NCBI GenBank assembly: GCA_023374045.1
Contig: JAIOTZ010000248.1
Span: forward strand, 1-64,000
Length of the DNA: 64,000 nt
Source of the DNA: Limonium bicolor
Taxonomy: Eukaryota > Streptophyta > Magnoliopsida > Caryophyllales > Plumbaginaceae
Reading direction: 5' to 3'
Within the stretch, counting starts at the first letter, position 1, and every line of letters starts with the position of its first letter. Positions 37,425 through 49,600 of the stretch are shown in pieces. A model generated the notes under the pieces. The model did not search any database. It was not told where the DNA came from and saw nothing but the letters and a program-made list of their open reading frames with translations. Both the position numbers and the translations under genes were made by a program.

Positions 37425-38505
37425 ATGGTAACCGTCGGTTGGGGTGACTCAGACTCCGACGATCAAGGCACGGAGTCCAGCGACTTGGTATGTCTCATGG
37501 CACATGATACGACTGAGTCCATGATCCCCGACAATGAGGTAACTCGTTCTCATCTTGAAACAGATCTTTATCGTATATCTCCTATGGGTTTTAAGACTTT
37601 AATTGCTAAAATTGTCTCTGAGACTAACTCTCTCAAAGCTAGTCTCACCAGTAAAATTTCCGAGTTAACTGAGGAACTCGAAATCTCAAAGGGTCTCATG
37701 TATGCTTTAAGAGACGAAGCTGAGGAACACAAAGACTATCTCTTGCTCCCTTAGATTAGACTTACGAGACTCTCGGCGTCGTGTTGACTCCCTTAAAAAG
37801 GAGCTCAACAAAACCAAGAGTCCTACTGAATCCAACCAAAGGGAACAGGAAGAGTCACTCACTGAGATTGACTCTCTCAAACATGACCTCATTGTTTTCG
37901 CTGACAAGTGTTGTTCTTTGCAGAATGAGTTAAATAGTTCAGAATCTCAAGTTATCTCTCTAACCTCTTCTGTTGAGCAACTCTCTCGAAACTGAAAGAA
38001 AAGGAACATGCACTCTCTCTCAAACCAGTCAACTTCATCAAACAGGTAACTCCATCAGAATTGCCCGAGTGGGCTAACTCCAAGATCAAGAAGTTAGTCA
38101 AGATCGTGATAATTTTCGAAAGGAAGTTGAAAAACTCTCCCAAGAGATAGTCAATATACGATCTGGAGTTAGATCCACTCAATCGAAGCCCAAGTGGCAT
38201 AAAGGTAAATTCGATATCCCTAAAAATATGTCCAAATCCAACAACAACCCAAGCGCCAGCAACAAAAAGAAAATTTTGATTCTTGGTGGAAAGGACAGCA
38301 AAAATACGTCAATTCCTCCCCCACTAAGATTTGTGGTTATTGTGGGAGTCTTGGACATCGAGATAGTGCCTGTGAAAAGCTTCACAAGGATGTGTCATTT
38401 AATGTCAAGAGACTCAATCTTATCCTTGAGGCACGAGAAAAGCTGAATAAATCTGGTTCAAAAAGGGGAACCAAGTATATTTGGGTTCCCAAAACTACCA
38501 AGTGA
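37425..38505 (+). pseudogene. gag: Copia gag with coiled coil and zinc knuckle
   Basis: The frame opens with MVTVGWGDSDSDDQGTESSD and has a leucine/glutamate-rich coiled-coil region (LTSKISELTEELEISKGL). It stops at 37754 and continues in other frames after indels. A single CX2CX4HX4C zinc knuckle (CGYCGSLGHRDSAC) lies at about 38329-38372 in a shifted frame. The end KYIWVPKTTK at 38500 precedes the protease, as is common in SIRE/Maximus-type copia gags. At least two frameshifts make it inactive. Confidence 0.75.
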
Positions 38506-38515
38506 TTCTTTACAG

Positions 38516-38758
38516 GTGGAAGTGAGCGTGGAGATGGACTATGTGTACTTGGACAGAGGGTGCTCCAGAACTGGAAATCCTGACAAATTCAGCTCGCTTT
38601 CATCCTACAAAGGAGGTAAGGTCACCTTTGGAAACAACAACCAAGGTGAAATCATGGGAGTTGGCTCCGTAGGTAACCCCTCCAAGTTTAAGGTAGATGG
38701 AGTCCATCTGGTCACTGGACTTCAACCTAGTCTGTTAAGCATTTTTTCAAATTTGTGA
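38516..38758 (+). pseudogene. pol: Copia protease remnant
   Basis: Reads YVYLDRGCSRT, then FSSLSSYKGGKVTFGNNNQG and GVGSVGNPSKF, the copia aspartic protease region. The catalytic D-S-G is changed to D-R-G. It ends at a stop where a large deletion follows. Confidence 0.75.
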
Positions 38759-38889
38759 AAAGATTCAATTTAGTACTTCTCTCATATCGTTTGCAAAGTT
38801 TTTGATGAACGTACAGGATCTCTAGAACCACAGGACGTAAAGAAGGAAATACATACAAGAAGTGTCTAAATGCCATACACTCTGACGAC

Positions 38890-39390
38890 CAAGTCTGTCT
38901 ATGTGCTCGCTTTCAAGCAGCACCCAAACAGTCCCATATCAAGACGGTCAAGCGAATCTTTCGATACTTAAAAGGAACCAATCAACTTCATCTATGGTAC
39001 ATTCGTTCCCCTATATTATTTTATCTAGTTTTAGTGATTCTGATTGGATAGATTCCCTCCATGATCGAAAGAGTACATCTAGCAATGCAAAATTCCTTGG
39101 TCTATGCTTAGTCTCTTGGCCCTCTACAAACAAATTTTGCTGAGATCAAATTGGCATTTTTTTGTGATAACAATTGCGTATTTAAAATCTCTGAAAACAC
39201 AGTCCAACATTCGAGAACCAGACACATTGAAATACATTTCCATTTCTTGAAGGACTGTGTTGAGAAAAAGCTAATTCAACTTGACTTTGTTCCAATAGAG
39301 GATCCGCTAGCAGATATCTTTGCCAAGCCTCTTCCTACCACCAGATTCGAGGCACTCCGTTCAGCAATTGGAATGACTCAATCAACGTAA
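38890..39390 (+). pseudogene. pol: Copia RNase H C-terminal remnant
   Basis: After the deletion the sequence resumes with HIKTVKRIFRYLKGTNQLHL (end of reverse transcriptase and start of RNase H), then, in other frames, a segment with SDSDWIDSLHDRKST and finally FCDNNCVFKISENTVQHSRT and DPLADIFAKPLPTTRFEALR, a standard copia RNase H C terminus. It has in-frame stops near 39050-39130. Confidence 0.8.
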
Positions 39391-40359
39391 GACGATAGTC
39401 TCTCTCCTTCTTTGGCTGTATAATTAGTAGGTGTTGTTTGCGTACTGTTTGAGTCAATCCGTGTCTCATATTGATAGACTGTGTCTGGTCTTTGTGTCCC
39501 TTTGCGATTTTCTCCAAAAAAAAAAAAAAGGGAGAGAGGACAAAGGCAAGGTACTCCCGCTAACTTGTTTATCCTGAACCAAACAGACCTCGTCCACTCG
39601 GTTATTAAGCCTTTAAGGGTGCTTCATCACCTAACTTCCTAAGGATGCGGAACCTGGGAAAGTTGGCCCAAAGCTGTTACATGGGTGGAGAGAAAAGTCT
39701 GGGGGATGGAGACAGTCCCTGTGTTGCTTAACTTGTAAAATATCTATGCATTGCAAATATAGAGCTATAAAGTCTTCAAAAATACAATGCAAAGCAACAG
39801 GGATCATACAAGTTATGAGTATGTGGCAATGAAAGGTTTTGTGGAATATGACAATACTTCTTGCCCTTGTCGTCCATGAGTATGTTTACATTATGGATAC
39901 AGTCTATTTGTTTTTTTAATGTACGGATTGACTTAGACTCTGTTGCAAACTTCTCTTACTGATGACAGCAAAAAGGGGGAAGTAGTGAATCCCGTCTCTC
40001 ACGAACGAGGCACTCTGGCTATGTTCTGGATTGACTCTGTCTCTGTGTGACTAGGTCTTTGGTGAAGTTTGGATATTCTGTTTCGTTTTTACTCTGTTGG
40101 TACTAGATCATGTTGGTTGCAGTTTTCTTAACTTAGTCATATATTCCCTTTTTCCAATCTCTCTTAGTAGGTCGTGGTTTGCCAAAATTGTGCTCATCGA
40201 TTCAGGGGGACTCTAGCAAGAGTTACTCAATCTATGCTGTGATTAAGGGGGAACCTAGACCTGGACAGGGTTAGTTCCCCAAAATTCTTTTTGCTCTTGT
40301 CTTGTTTTGCAGATTGACTCATTCGGGATTCACAAAAGAGTTTTGCTATCATCAGCAAC
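39391..40359 (+). other. Copia 3' untranslated region
   Basis: No coding domain seen between the RNase H stop and the polypurine tract. It contains an A13 run near 39516 and a second purine-rich aaaaagggggaag at 39970. Confidence 0.5.
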
Positions 40360-40369
40360 AAGGGGAAAC
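40360..40369 (+). promoter_or_regulatory. Polypurine tract of copia element
   Basis: aaggggaaac directly before the 3' LTR start tgttggag. Confidence 0.8.
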
Positions 40370-41091
40370 TGTTGGAGTATGAAGGTGTTGCTGAGATAGT
40401 TAACCAGATCAAAGGAGTCAATCACACTTCTCAAAACAAGACAGAGTCAGTCAACCTCGAAGAGCGAGAGAGTCAATCTATGTGAAGTCATCCATCAGTT
40501 ATGAAATTCAAGGAGCAACGTCCACTAAACCATAACAGTCATCAACTATCATCCTTGGGCCGAAATTCATGCAAAATGTGAGCAAAATCCAAAGCCTTGA
40601 CTTTCTGGTAATTCGAGGAGTCTGTCGGTCAGTTGCGAAAATTAAGGAGCAAGTACAGCAACTACATTGACTTACAACGGTCATCAACGTTCAACTTGGA
40701 CCAAAATTCTCTCAACATGGCACTAATCAGAAGACTTGGCTTCAGCTTCCGAAATATGGCTCCAGCTTCCGAAATTCAAGGAAAGAGTCATTGGTTCCTG
40801 AAATTTCGGAACTGAAAGAGTCAGTCTACTACATACATCAGACGTGAAAGTCATAATTGAACATTGCCAAGTCGTCCAATGGATTGGTAATTGTCCGAAA
40901 TTAAGGGTCAAGGCTTAGCAACGTTCATAAAGAAGATAGGACCGGATTTTAAGCAACTACAACAACGTTCAGATGGCAGAAAATTCGGAAGCAGACTCCC
41001 TCACCGGCTCCACTATATAAGAGAGTAGTAATTTCATTTCTCATTGCAGCTTTCCAGAGAGAATTCATAGCATTTGTTTAGAGAAAGCTTG
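40370..41091 (+). repeat. 3' LTR of copia element, first part
   Basis: Starts tgttggagtatgaagg and matches the 5' LTR up to gagaaagct, where the solo LTR is inserted. It resumes at 45738 with ctttgcctatttt and ends at 46237. Confidence 0.9.
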
Positions 41092-44000
41092 TGAAATACC
41101 CCAAACTTTGGTATGTTGTTTAAATATCAAACTATGGCATGTAAAGGCTAAAAAGTGCCTTAGAAACATCAGTGGACAATTTAAAATATAGTAAAGTGCA
41201 GTAAAGCACTAAGACACAGTACGAGCAAAAACATGCTCTAAGCTATGAGTGAACTTGGTTAGGACCCAAAGAGCCTACCAAGACTTAATAACATTTAATT
41301 ATGATTTTATAAGGCTAATTAAGTCCTTAGGAAACTTTGGTAGACAATGAAACCAAACAAAACACAAGGTAATACCTTAAAGTCAATATGAGCAAAATGT
41401 GCTCTAAGCTTGGGATAAATGTGTATAAGCCTAATGGTCATACCTATGCCATATTTATATGTTAATGAACATATTAAATCAATTACCAAAGAAAACCAAG
41501 CTTGAAAACAAGTCAAACACAAAATGTGCTTTAAGAAGTCTTAAAGCACGTTTTTGAAAAATTGTCTGTAAATGAGTTTTGAATGGCTAAATGTCCATCA
41601 TTACTCTTTAATTAACATGTGTACTATATAGTATCACATTTGGGTGGCTATATCAATGGGAAATCAAAAATTTCACTTCTATGTGCCTTGTTATTGGTGA
41701 ATAGTGATTTTTATAACTAGTTTGTAACATATAATGTTATAAGAGATTAAGTTGGTCAACAAAGACTATGATACCCTTCTACTAATAAGGGGGCCGGTTT
41801 TTGGTAGTAATGAGTCACCAAACATGCTAACTTGTTAAGTAAATAAAGGTGACTCATAGGTTACTATTTGCTTTAAGTTATAAATATCCTTAAAAGCAAA
41901 ACCAATCTCATTCTCCCTACCTTCTTCAATTCCCACGGTTGAAAGGCTTCTCCAACCTCTCTTCTTGCTCTCTTTTACGAGCTGCTACAGCAACACCAAC
42001 ATCACCATTGTTTTCCATCTTTGACCACTTGTAAAACCTAGCTCACTTAACCAAATCAAAAACAAACACCACCATTCTCTTCCTCTCATCAAGCTCTTCA
42101 ATTCTATCCTTTCAAAATCCAAGGGCTCCATTTCGGTGCCAAGAGAATCACCATGGGAGGAGCTAGAGCTCACCTTTTCACATTTCTTGTTCTCCTTTGC
42201 TTCAAGGTAGGAAACTCAAAGAAAAATGACATTTCCTTCATGTTTTGTCATGTCCGAAAATCACTCTTAATGGAGTCATTATATTGCCTTGTTCTAGCTT
42301 CATTCCAAGCTTTCATGGACTAGGAGGAGTCCTCTCTTGATATATATTCAAGCTCTCTTTCCATTCCAAGTAAAACAATCATGTTAATACCTTAAGATAA
42401 TAATGTAACTAGGGTTTACAATGAGATAAGCTTAAAGCTTATATACTCATTTTAATGTTGGTATATGTTTTTAGTTGTTGGCAGGAACCAAATGCCCTAC
42501 CGGTCTACAAGGAAACAAGAAAGAAATTTGTGAGGAAAAGAGGTAAATAAGCTATCTTAATGTGGTTTAATGCCTTAGGAGAAATAAGCTTATAATGCTT
42601 GTTAAAACTACCTAAAGAGCAAATGGTAAATGAGCTAGTAAAATGCTCTCAAGGAGTTTATTAAAGGATATGTATTGTTGGGTGTATTTGCAGGTCAAAG
42701 GCATTATTATGTGGGAAATTCAGTGTTTAAGGTTTATGCAATTTAAGGGCCTAAGAGCCATGCATTTAAGGGCCTAAGTGCCAAGCAATTTAAGTTATGC
42801 ACTATATTGTGATGTAGTGCTTAAAGGGTGAAGTTTGTGTATAATATGTGTTTGATGGATTTTAGGTGTTCTTGGATGAATTAAGGTAAAAACCTAAGTG
42901 TTTGGATGTGGGTATATACTAGAGAAACTATGGCCAAATTGGGAATGTGTAAGAAGTTCTAAGTGTTGTAAGTGAGTTTTGGTGAACTAGGAAGGATTAA
43001 AGTGAATGAATGTTTACTTGAGAGAGAAACATGTATTAAAGTGATTAAGAGTGATGCAAGGATTTAGGCATTATCTTGGAAGTTTTAGAAATCTATGGGT
43101 GTTCTTAAGATGTATTTAAGTCTTGGAGGAGTTTGTTTAAGGTTTAGGTAATGTTGATGTTCAAAGAATAAATGATGTTTAGGTAAGGTTTTGAGTAAGG
43201 AGTTTTAAGAAGTTGTGAAAAGGAGATTTAGTTAGTAGGAAAAGAAGTTGAGAGGTGATGATAAGGTATAGAGGAAACACCTTGGTGTTGTGGACATTAT
43301 AGGTGAAATGCCACCTAGAAATCATAAGGAGAAAACAATGTAAGTGTTAGGAATTTTGTGGAGATATAAGTAAAGGTTTAAGAAATTAGGAACATAGTTT
43401 TGTGAGTGCTTAAGAATATCTTAAGGGTGTGTTTGAAGTGCCAAATGATGTTAGAACACATTAAGAGGCCTTAGGAGAAGTTTGGTGAAGGATTGGCAAA
43501 GTTTGGGTAAGATTAGAAGGCGACCGACCCAGGGGCCGACCCAGTTTTTGGGTCGGTCGAGCCTCTGTAAAATGTTAGGAAATGTTCGGTAATGGACCGA
43601 CCCAGAAGGTTGGGTCGGACATGGGTCGGTCGGGCAAGTTTCAAAGGAAGGAAATGTTCGCACATGGACCGACCCAGAATGGTGGGTCGGACGTGGGTCG
43701 GACGGGCATGTTTATAAGGAAGTAAAAGGGGTCTGTAATGGACCGACCCGATGTGGGTCGGACGGTGGGTCGGTCGGACCAAAAACATGATTTAAGGTAA
43801 GAAATGATATGTGATGATGGGGATTGGTAGGTAATGATGTTATAAGGATGTTATGGACATGTTAGGTGAGTTTAATGACAATAAAGTGGGCTAAAAGTTG
43901 CATTAAAATGTGAGAGTAAAACAAGTTAAAAATGTTAAGTTATATAACTAAGTTAACGGGGGAAAATTAAGCATTGACATTAAATAATCAAGCAAACCCC

Positions 44001-45737
44001 GATGTTAATGAAAACATGTGATGTTAACAGTTGTTCGAGAATTTGCTCGAGGAACATAGGTGGACGTGGTAAAGTGGACTCCGGCGACAGGTATGGTTTT
44101 CTTGCAACCTGTGTCCTAACGGATTACACCGGCTTGTATGCCAATATGTTTTCTTGAGTGTTTGCCACCTTATAAGATTAAAACATGTAATGAGTTTACA
44201 GTAATTCATTTATGTGGCGAATTTGGTATCCGATGCCGTTTAACCTCAATATGTGTTAAACCTTAGCTAACTAAACTAGGAACACATGAGTGATCGGTAT
44301 TCGGAGTTGACGGCCCAAACCTTGGGAACGTGCTAACCACGGCTATGTGTGAGTTAGTTGGATATTGTTGTTGTATGCAAGTGTGTGAACCTTCCTTGTG
44401 TGCTTAACTCGGGATGATACCGTATGGTTGTGGATGTGGTAGGCTCCATAATGGATCTCTACCACTTAATATTTAATGTATGTATACTAATGGGGGTGAG
44501 GAGTCCGGTCTGTTCCGGCCACGCGTGTGAGGATGGGGGTTCGTGCCATTATAGGTTCGACCCTCTGCGTATGTTAAGGTTGTCTTCCCATTGGGTTTCC
44601 AACTTTCCCCTTAGCTTAACCAAAGCTATATTACTGACTCACGTCGGGCCACGGGGGCATACTAATGGTTATGTTATTACGGTGTGCTTGGGATTACTAT
44701 ATCCGACACACCTTTGGTATAAGTTAACCGTTCTATATAACCGGACGGTAACGAGGATGGTAACGAGCTTAACATGGGATTGGCAAAAATCCCTAGGCTC
44801 ACATGGTATACTAACTATGGTGGAAGGTTCCTTGTGAGAACCGTTTTTATGGTGTGTGTAATGTTATAATGCTATGCGAATTCCCTTGCTATGCTTTGGT
44901 ATATATATATATATTGGATGATTTTAAGTGAGTGCAAACTCGTCATGTGTACATCGAAACAAGAAAGGCTTATTATGTTTTGATATTGTGTGGAATGAGT
45001 TATGTTGTAGGATATGGAATTGTGGATCATGGAAATGAATCCCAGTTTGCGACAAGAGGCTTTAGGATAACCCGATTATTGGGTACATGTCGTTTGCTAA
45101 GGAAGTAGCTCCGTTTGGAGGAGAGCCACTCTAGGCTTAAGAAATCATTGGATGGTTGGTTAAGTGTGGATGTGTTGGTTATTGGTTGAGCCCAGTGGGG
45201 CGAAAATTATGTGAGTTATATTAATGGTTTGTATGCATGATTTAAATATGATCAACTGCATGCTAAGACGACAATTAGTCGTGCGTGGCCCGGTAGCATG
45301 CGGGCTGCGGGATTACCATACCAGCAAAGGTGCTGAGCCCCTTGGGGCCACCCCTTTCTCTTCTTTTTCCTATTTCAGGTACGAAGTGCTGGAAGCCGTT
45401 CGAGAGTAGGACGGTGCAGATGTTATACATGGGTAGCCATTTAAATGGCATGAATGTGTTAGGCGTAGTAAGACCGAAATTGTTATCGGCAGTAGTTGTA
45501 AATACTCGGTACAGGGGAAGTGTATGTATATAATAAATGTTGAAGATGGAATGAGTATTGTATTGAGTAATTGCTCGGGAATCTAGTCCATCAGACCGAT
45601 ACAAATGTACATGAATTAGCCTTGTTAGCCACGAAGGTGGTTAACGGCGTGTAACACCATTGGAATAAGTAATGTGATGAGTTGAGTTTCCGCTGCAGAT
45701 TGTTATTATGTGATGGTTGTTGGATGGGGTGTTTTAC
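41092..45737 (+). repeat. Solo gypsy LTR E inside copia 3' LTR
   Basis: Starts tgaaataccccaaac and ends ggggtgttttac (decayed terminus). It is flanked by gcttg and ctttg, a one-difference duplication of the empty-site sequence agctttgcc seen in the 5' copia LTR. Length is 4646 bp with no coding domain. It shares the cacgcgtg (44521), gagccccttggggc (45335) and cagaccgatac (45591) modules. It is a close homologue of the inverted solo LTR at 53178-57740. Confidence 0.88.
43517..43790 (+). repeat. Hairpin array in LTR E (4 units)
   Basis: Four units with stems gaccgaccca...tgggtcggtc or tgggtcggac, about 70 bp apart. The stem sequence differs from the ggtccgggac type but the layout is the same. 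Confidence 0.75.
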
Positions 45738-46243
45738 CTTTGCCTATTTTAGAGAGAGAGAGAACGAAAAAGAGAGAGAGAAGTACTAGTTTCGTTTGTG
45801 CATATCGATAGAGTCTTTCTAGGTAGGACCTAGTTTTCACTACACTTATCATTGAGCTGATCAGATATTGTATTGGGTGAGTGAGTGAAAACCACGAAGT
45901 AGATCTCATCTACTGAGTGGGCATTATAAGTTGTTTTGTTTTGACCAGGAAATAAAATAACTTATATTGTGTATCCTGCTGAGTTCGACAGAGTCCTCCA
46001 CCTTTCGAGTGTTAATCCATTTAGCACCGCTAAGTCTATCTTACTTTACTACCTTGAGCAACTGCTTCCGCGCACTTAGTTTCGACTAAGTGTTTCAACG
46101 TCTCAAGTGTTTTCACAGACGAAGTTCGATTGAGTGCCTCTACATCACAGAGTGCTTCTCACTTACGAAGGCTGATTGAGTCAAACCAACTCTTAGACTC
46201 ACACTTGGGTTGGTTTGAGTTACCACCCGATCCTACAAAGTTT

Positions 46244-48353
46244 TAAGTGTCTAAATGAGTTTAGGTGAACTAGGAAGTGTTAGAAGTGACTAGGTATATT
46301 ACTAGGGAAAGAAGGTGTATTAAGGTGTTTTTAGAGTACAAGAAGAACTTAGGCACTATCTTAGAGATTGTAGAAATCAAATGAGTGTTTTGGAATACAC
46401 CAAAGTCATTTTGGAGTGTTTGAGACTTATGCAAACTTTGGTAAACTAGGAGAAAGTATGAACTTGTGAAGGGATTTCAAGAATGGCATAAGGGAATTTG
46501 GTTTGTAAGGAACATGCATGAAAGATGATGTTAATGGAGAGGAAAATACTTTGGCATAATGGTTATTATAGGCATGAAACACCACTTGGAAATCTAAGGA
46601 GAAAACATTATAAGTGTTAGGAGTTTTAGTAAGAAATGAACAAGTGTTTAAGAGTGTAGAAAATGAACTTTCCTACACGTCCGAACTTCCGTCCGAATTT
46701 GGAAGTCCGGACGTGCCCTGTTGCGTTAAGCTTTCTGAGTCTCGGCCACTGTCCGAACTTCTGTCCGACCCTTGAAGTTCGGACACGACCATCACTTTTC
46801 TCTGATTTTTCCTCGACCTATGTCCGAACTTAGGAAGATCGGACACAAGTTCGGACATACGTCTGGGCTTACCCTTTGAGTCTCGACTTGCATCCGAACT
46901 TGGGAAGCTCGGACACAAGTTCGGACAGGCCACTGTGTTGGCCAAAAATGTTATTTAAGACTAGAAAACGTTGTCTAAAAATGGTGATTAGTTAGTAATG
47001 ATGATGTGAGGTTGTCTAAGACATGTTAGGTGAGTTATAATGACAATTAAAAGGGTGAAAGGTTATAACAAGCGTGAAAATAAAATAACTAGTTACGTGA
47101 AGTAGTAAGTTAACAACGAACTAGTGCGTTAATTAACCGACGTTACTGAATGTGTATAGGATTCTCCAACGGTGGAAACCAGTCGAAGCAAGGACCAAGG
47201 TATGGTTTTCTTGCAGCCTGTTGTCTACCGGTTTACACCGGCTTGTGTGTTGTTTGTTTTTTGTGTGTGTGTTTATGACCTTGTAAGACTTAAATCATGT
47301 AACGAGTGTACAATTGTTAAATATTATTACATTGTTAAGTATGACTCTCTCTTCCCTTGTGTGTGTCTAACAAGACTTAACCTATTGTGTGTGATTGGTT
47401 CATTGAGTTCAATGTTGAACTTCTAACTAGTGCTAACGGGGGAAGTGAGGAGTCCGGTCTGTTCCGCCACACGTGTGAGTATGGGAGTCGATGTCATAAC
47501 CGGTTCGATTCTCTTTGTATGTTATGGTTTTTTTCCAATTTGGTTTCCAACCTTCCCTTTAGCTTAACCAAGGCTACTTTACTGACTCACGTCGGGCCAC
47601 AGGGGCATACTATGTGTTTTCGGTGTGCTTGGATCACTATATCCGAGGCACCATGTGTTAAGTTATACGTTCAATCTAACAGGGCGGTAACGAGTTATGT
47701 AACGAGCTTAGCATGAGTATGGCAACATTCTCTAGGCTCTCCATGGGAACTAATTGTATTGGTTCACTTCCTAAAGGAATTGTTCTTGTATGTTATGTGT
47801 GATGTTGTGTACAATACCCATGTTATGATATATGTATATGTTGTATGTTTTTAAAAGAATGCCATGTCATCATGACAATTAGTTGCGCGTATCCCGGTAG
47901 CCAATGGGTTGTGCGTTAACCATACCAGCCAAGGGTTGCTGACCCCCTCGGGGGCTCCATATTTCTTTTACTGCAGGATGAGGATCAAAGAAGCAGAATG
48001 GCTTTAGATTCTAGGATGCAGGATTACTTTTGATTACTTTTGGATGTTAAGCCCGGGATGCGCCTGTGCTCCCGTGGCAATATATTTTGGTACCATTGTA
48101 TACTGTGACGGTTGTTGGTGTACAGTTTACAGTTATGAATGTAGCAACAAACTCGGTATTTTGTTAATGTATTAAAAGTTATTAGTTCTATGCTCGGGAG
48201 TCTGATCATCAGACCGATACACTTTATTTATTCTGCCTTGTTAACCACGTGGGTGGTTAACGGCGTTGTAGCACCGAATCGTTTAGTTATTGTTTAGTTG
48301 TTAATTCCCGCTGCGATTTCAAGTATTGTTAAGTGCGTAGTAGGGGTGTTACA
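46244..48353 (+). repeat. 5' LTR of element IV, second part
   Basis: Continuation of the LTR after the copia insertion, ending gtagtaggggtgttaca. Matches 60968-63057. It includes cacacgtg-like and gggccac modules, the gaccccctcggggg hairpin at 47941 followed by cttttactgcag, catcagaccgatac at 48204 and gttaaccacgtgggtggttaac at 48239. Confidence 0.9.
46678..46936 (+). repeat. Hairpin array in 5' LTR of element IV (4 units)
   Basis: Units have stems such as gtccgaactt...aagttcggac, separated by gagtctcg spacers. A near-identical array lies in the 3' LTR at 61400-61650. Confidence 0.75.
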
Positions 48354-48358
48354 AAAAG

Positions 48359-48370
48359 TGGTATCAGAGC
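48359..48370 (+). promoter_or_regulatory. Primer-binding site of element IV
   Basis: tggtatcagagc, five bases after the 5' LTR end; initiator Met tRNA primer. It is followed by an inverted repeat gagcgaagtatcgctc that could form a leader hairpin. Confidence 0.92.
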
Positions 48371-48566
48371 GAAGTATCGCTCTGATGGCTAGAATATCGA
48401 GCTTAGGGATATACCGAGTTAGGAAACCTAACCACAGTTACCTAAGAGAACAGTTGTGGAAAGGTTAACCACTAAGTGTGGAATACCTCATTGTCGGGAA
48501 GATGTTACAACCGTTGGACCGATAAGTGTGCAAGCACAGTGCTAATAAATGTTCATGTGAATTCAG

Positions 48567-49248
48567 ATGTCAGGTAGACCACGAGGTCGAGGCCGCAGGC
48601 GCGGCATTGGTGATACCGGGAACCAGGGAGAGAACCCTACGGCACAGGTCATGGCCGACGCTGTTGCGGCCGCCGTAGCCCAGATGGTCCCACAGTTATT
48701 AGCTGCGATGCAGCAGCAGCAAGGCGGTGAGGGTCATCAAGGGCCACAACCGCAACCACAGCGCGCGAGACCAACTGGGTCAAGGCGTTGGCGGATTTGA
48801 GACCACCGTCATTCAGTGGGGAGACCGACCCTAGTAAGCTGGAGGCGTACATCTCCGAGATGGAGACCACTTTCGAGACCTTGGACGTTCCTGCTGGTGC
48901 CAAGGTTCGACTTGCCGCTTACTATCTGAAGGGATCGGCTCAGACTTGGTGGAAGCTGGTAAGAGAGGGAAGAGTTGGTGATCCTACCTTCCAGTGGAGG
49001 GAGTACACGGCCCTGCTGCGAGCCAAGTACTACCCATTCATGTTCAGGAGGCCAAGCGCCTAGAGCTTGACAGTTTGAGACAAGGAGACAAGATGACAGT
49101 TGATGAGTACTACACCGCTTTTATCGGACTCATCCATCTGCTGCCGGATCTGGGCTACTCAGACCGGATTTTAGTGAACCGTTTTTATAACGGATTGAGC
49201 TACCGCCTACGCTACGGTATGGGGCCGAGCGGGTATACCACCTTGCAG
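48567..49248 (+). CDS. gag: Element IV gag exon 1 (capsid region), frameshifted
   Basis: Starts at ATG in MSGRPRGRGRRRGIGD, a basic N-terminal tail, followed by a Q-rich stretch. The capsid-like Retrotrans_gag core then reads LRPPSFSGETDPSKLEAYIS, GSAQTWWKLVR, and in the last part LDSLRQGDKMTVDEYY and GYSDRILVNRFYNGL. Two indels break the frame: a two-base gain in a gcgcgcg run near 48765 and a one-base loss near 49040. In the final frame the exon ends exactly on a codon boundary at cttgcag, followed by gtaatg. It would form the virus-like particle. The stops seen are explained by these two indels and the introns. Confidence 0.8.
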
Positions 49249-49341
49249 GTAATGAACTACAGTATAAGAGAATAAGTATGTACAGTATGTTAATGTGATG
49301 TGAGTTTGTTTAGCGGGGCATAACTAACACCCTAAATATAG
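49249..49341 (+). other. Intron 1 in element IV gag
   Basis: 93 bases from gtaatg to aaatatag, with a branch-point-like taactaac about 15-20 bases before the acceptor and AT-rich composition. The frame stops inside it. Removal joins CAG to GAG in phase 0 and keeps gag open on both sides. Confidence 0.7.
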
Positions 49342-49600
49342 GAGTGCTACCATGCCGCTGCAATTGTTGAGATCACCGTCTGTCTGAGGGACGAGGAGAG
49401 TGCGCTCAAGCGCAAGGCCATGAGCAAGGGCCAAGGCACGCAAGGGCAAGGGGGAGGAAAGAAGAAGAAGCCATACCCCCAGTCCCAGAAAGGACAGCAA
49501 CAGGGTGGCAAGGGCCAGACCCAGACCACCACTGCTGAGGAGCCTCTGCAGCTCACATATGCATATGCAGCCAAGCCTCTACGCTCTTACCCACCCAAGG
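49342..49600 (+). CDS. gag: Element IV gag exon 2
   Basis: Reads ECYHAAAIVEITVCLRDEES then ALKRKAMSKGQ, a Q/G/K-rich linker (QGQGGGKKKKPYPQSQKG) and TYAYAAKPLRSYPPK. The first part continues the last capsid helices of exon 1 (YTTLQ joined to ECYHAAAIVE). No internal stop. It ends with one base of a split codon before gtaaat. Confidence 0.75.

Larger units (their letters stand above)
36169..46237 (+). mobile_element. Ty1/copia element, internally deleted, in 5' LTR of element IV
   Basis: 5' LTR 36169-37379 (starts tgtgggagtatg, ends gatcctaca), primer site, gag, protease remnant, RNase H C-terminal remnant, polypurine tract aaggggaaac, and 3' LTR starting tgttggagtatg at 40370 and ending at 46237 after interruption by a solo LTR. 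Flanked by aagttt at 36163-36168 and 46238-46243. The internal region is only about 3 kb. Integrase and nearly all of the reverse transcriptase are deleted between 38760 and 38890, so it is non-autonomous. Confidence 0.9.

Noticed and set aside
44424..44837. 137-codon plus-strand ORF in solo LTR E
   Set aside because: It lies in LTR sequence, and the corresponding LTR F and element IV LTR regions are not conserved as protein; no domain.
46673..46945. Minus-strand ORF of 90 codons with repeated SDASRDSKG / DRSSDSGRDS-like phrases
   Set aside because: It is a by-product of the GC-rich hairpin repeats in the element IV LTR, and the same frame appears in the 3' LTR copy.
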